NCBI GenBank assembly: GCA_947452555.1
Contig: CANGDH010000004.1
Span: 1 to 53,552, forward strand
DNA length: 53,552 bases
Reading direction: 5' to 3'
Source: Bacteroidota bacterium
Lineage (GTDB): Bacteria; Bacteroidota; Bacteroidia; Chitinophagales; Chitinophagaceae
Part shown: positions 53,090 through 53,552 of the stretch, piece after piece
How positions within the stretch are numbered: position 1 is the stretch's first letter
Layout: the number at the start of each line of letters is the position of its first letter
Made by a program: the position numbers and the translations under genes
The notes under the pieces: generated by a model
What the model saw: only the letters and a program-made list of their open reading frames with translations
The model's database searches: none
What the model was told of the DNA's origin: nothing

Positions 53090-53552
53090 ATGTTATTATC
53101 CATTGAACAATTCCAGGAGCTATTAAAAGAAGACCATATTATAGTATTAGATACTAGAAATTTGGACCACTTAAAACTAGGCTATATACCTAACTCAATT
53201 CATTCACCTAAACATCAAATAGGTAAATTAATAGCTATGGGTTTTATACAATTAGAAAGTGAAATTATTTTAATAGCTCCTAATGGAACTGAGCAAGAAA
53301 CATTAACTATTTTTAATAAACTAGGTTTTAGTAATATAAAAGGAGTTTTACAAGGTGGATTTGAATCTTGGATACAAGCGGAAAAGAAATTTGACATATT
53401 AATAGATGTAGACGTTGATGAATTAGCAATGGATATACCATTTGACGAATACCTAATGATACTTGACGTTAGAACAGAAGATCAATACCAAGATTCTCAT
53501 ATTAAAAGCTCTATTAGTTTGCCATTAGTTGAATTGGCCGATCCTGGTAGTA
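53090..53552 (+). CDS. Tandem-rhodanese protein, N-terminal part (cut by window end)
   Basis: An open frame of 154 codons from ATG 53090 runs off the window. The first rhodanese domain (about 1-97) has IIVLDTRN and GYIPNSIHS, but at the catalytic position it reads LIAPNGTEQE, with Ala where the Cys should be, so it is catalytically dead. The second domain begins at about 112 with YLMILDVRTEDQYQDSHIKSSISLP; its active site is beyond the end. The order inactive-then-next rhodanese resembles the tail of Bacteroidota MBL-rhodanese proteins, but here it starts without the MBL domain. It is probably co-transcribed with the ArsR regulator. Confidence 0.82.
   Translation, partial: MLLSIEQFQELLKEDHIIVLDTRNLDHLKLGYIPNSIHSPKHQIGKLIAMGFIQLESEIILIAPNGTEQETLTIFNKLGFSNIKGVLQGGFESWIQAEKKFDILIDVDVDELAMDIPFDEYLMILDVRTEDQYQDSHIKSSISLPLVELADPGS

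Overview
The window is AT-rich chromosomal DNA from a member of the Bacteroidota, most likely a Chitinophagaceae-type bacterium. This placement is inferred from several features: a PorZ-like type IX secretion protein with a C-terminal sorting domain, a GldA-like ABC ATPase, a DUF5606 protein, a fused E1 alpha/beta ketoacid dehydrogenase, a fused gamma/alpha 2-oxoacid:acceptor oxidoreductase subunit, and repeated TAnnTTTG promoter boxes upstream of genes. It is mostly core genome. I see no prophage, insertion sequence, CRISPR array, rRNA or tRNA.

Layout. 1-7.2 kb: the tail of galE, prfA (RF1), a secreted M19 dipeptidase, an AT-rich orphan, the E1 fusion, a Bax-inhibitor-1 protein and a polysaccharide deacetylase. 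7.3-16.5 kb: korA without a neighbouring korB, nth, a DivIC/FtsB-type division protein beside enolase, a gldA-like ATPase, a small membrane protein, an MHS-type MFS transporter with an unusual soluble insert, and acs. 16.5-18.3 kb: a 293-base gene-free stretch of odd composition and a POT peptide transporter. 18.3-26.4 kb: purD, then the elongasome operon mreB-mreC-mreD-mrdA(PBP2)-rodA, followed by an MBL-fold hydrolase with its own promoter. 26.5-35.6 kb: PEP carboxylase, an AlkA-family glycosylase, small proteins, an M23 endopeptidase, alaS and a double-PDZ secreted protein. 35.7-38.3 kb: gatB and a TlpA-like lipoprotein. 38.4-44.2 kb (minus strand): a run kdnA-like / rpoN / PAP2-like / MMPL-RND transporter. 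44.3-53.5 kb: a DUF5606 protein, a NagZ-like glycosidase fused to a beta-lactamase-type serine hydrolase, porZ-like, an FG-GAP-like secreted protein, an aldose epimerase, RidA, tsaB, and a cysteine-free ArsR regulator followed by a tandem-rhodanese gene cut by the window end.

Cell-envelope work is the main theme: rod-shape synthesis, peptidoglycan recycling and hydrolysis, a possible 8-amino-Kdo lipopolysaccharide modification, a MMPL transporter and T9SS/A-LPS attachment. Central metabolism is also well represented (eno, ppc, acs, E1, korA). Strong intrinsic terminators separate transcription units. Several convergent pairs instead overlap at their stop codons. TAnnTTTG boxes settle the start codons of prfA and tsaB and suggest near-leaderless mRNAs for gatB and the MBL gene. 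No clearly new multi-gene system is evident. The best leads are the KdnA-like enzyme, the glycosidase/serine-hydrolase fusion, the cysteine-free ArsR with a C8 leader tract ahead of a tandem rhodanese, and the degenerate PAP2-like/RND pair.
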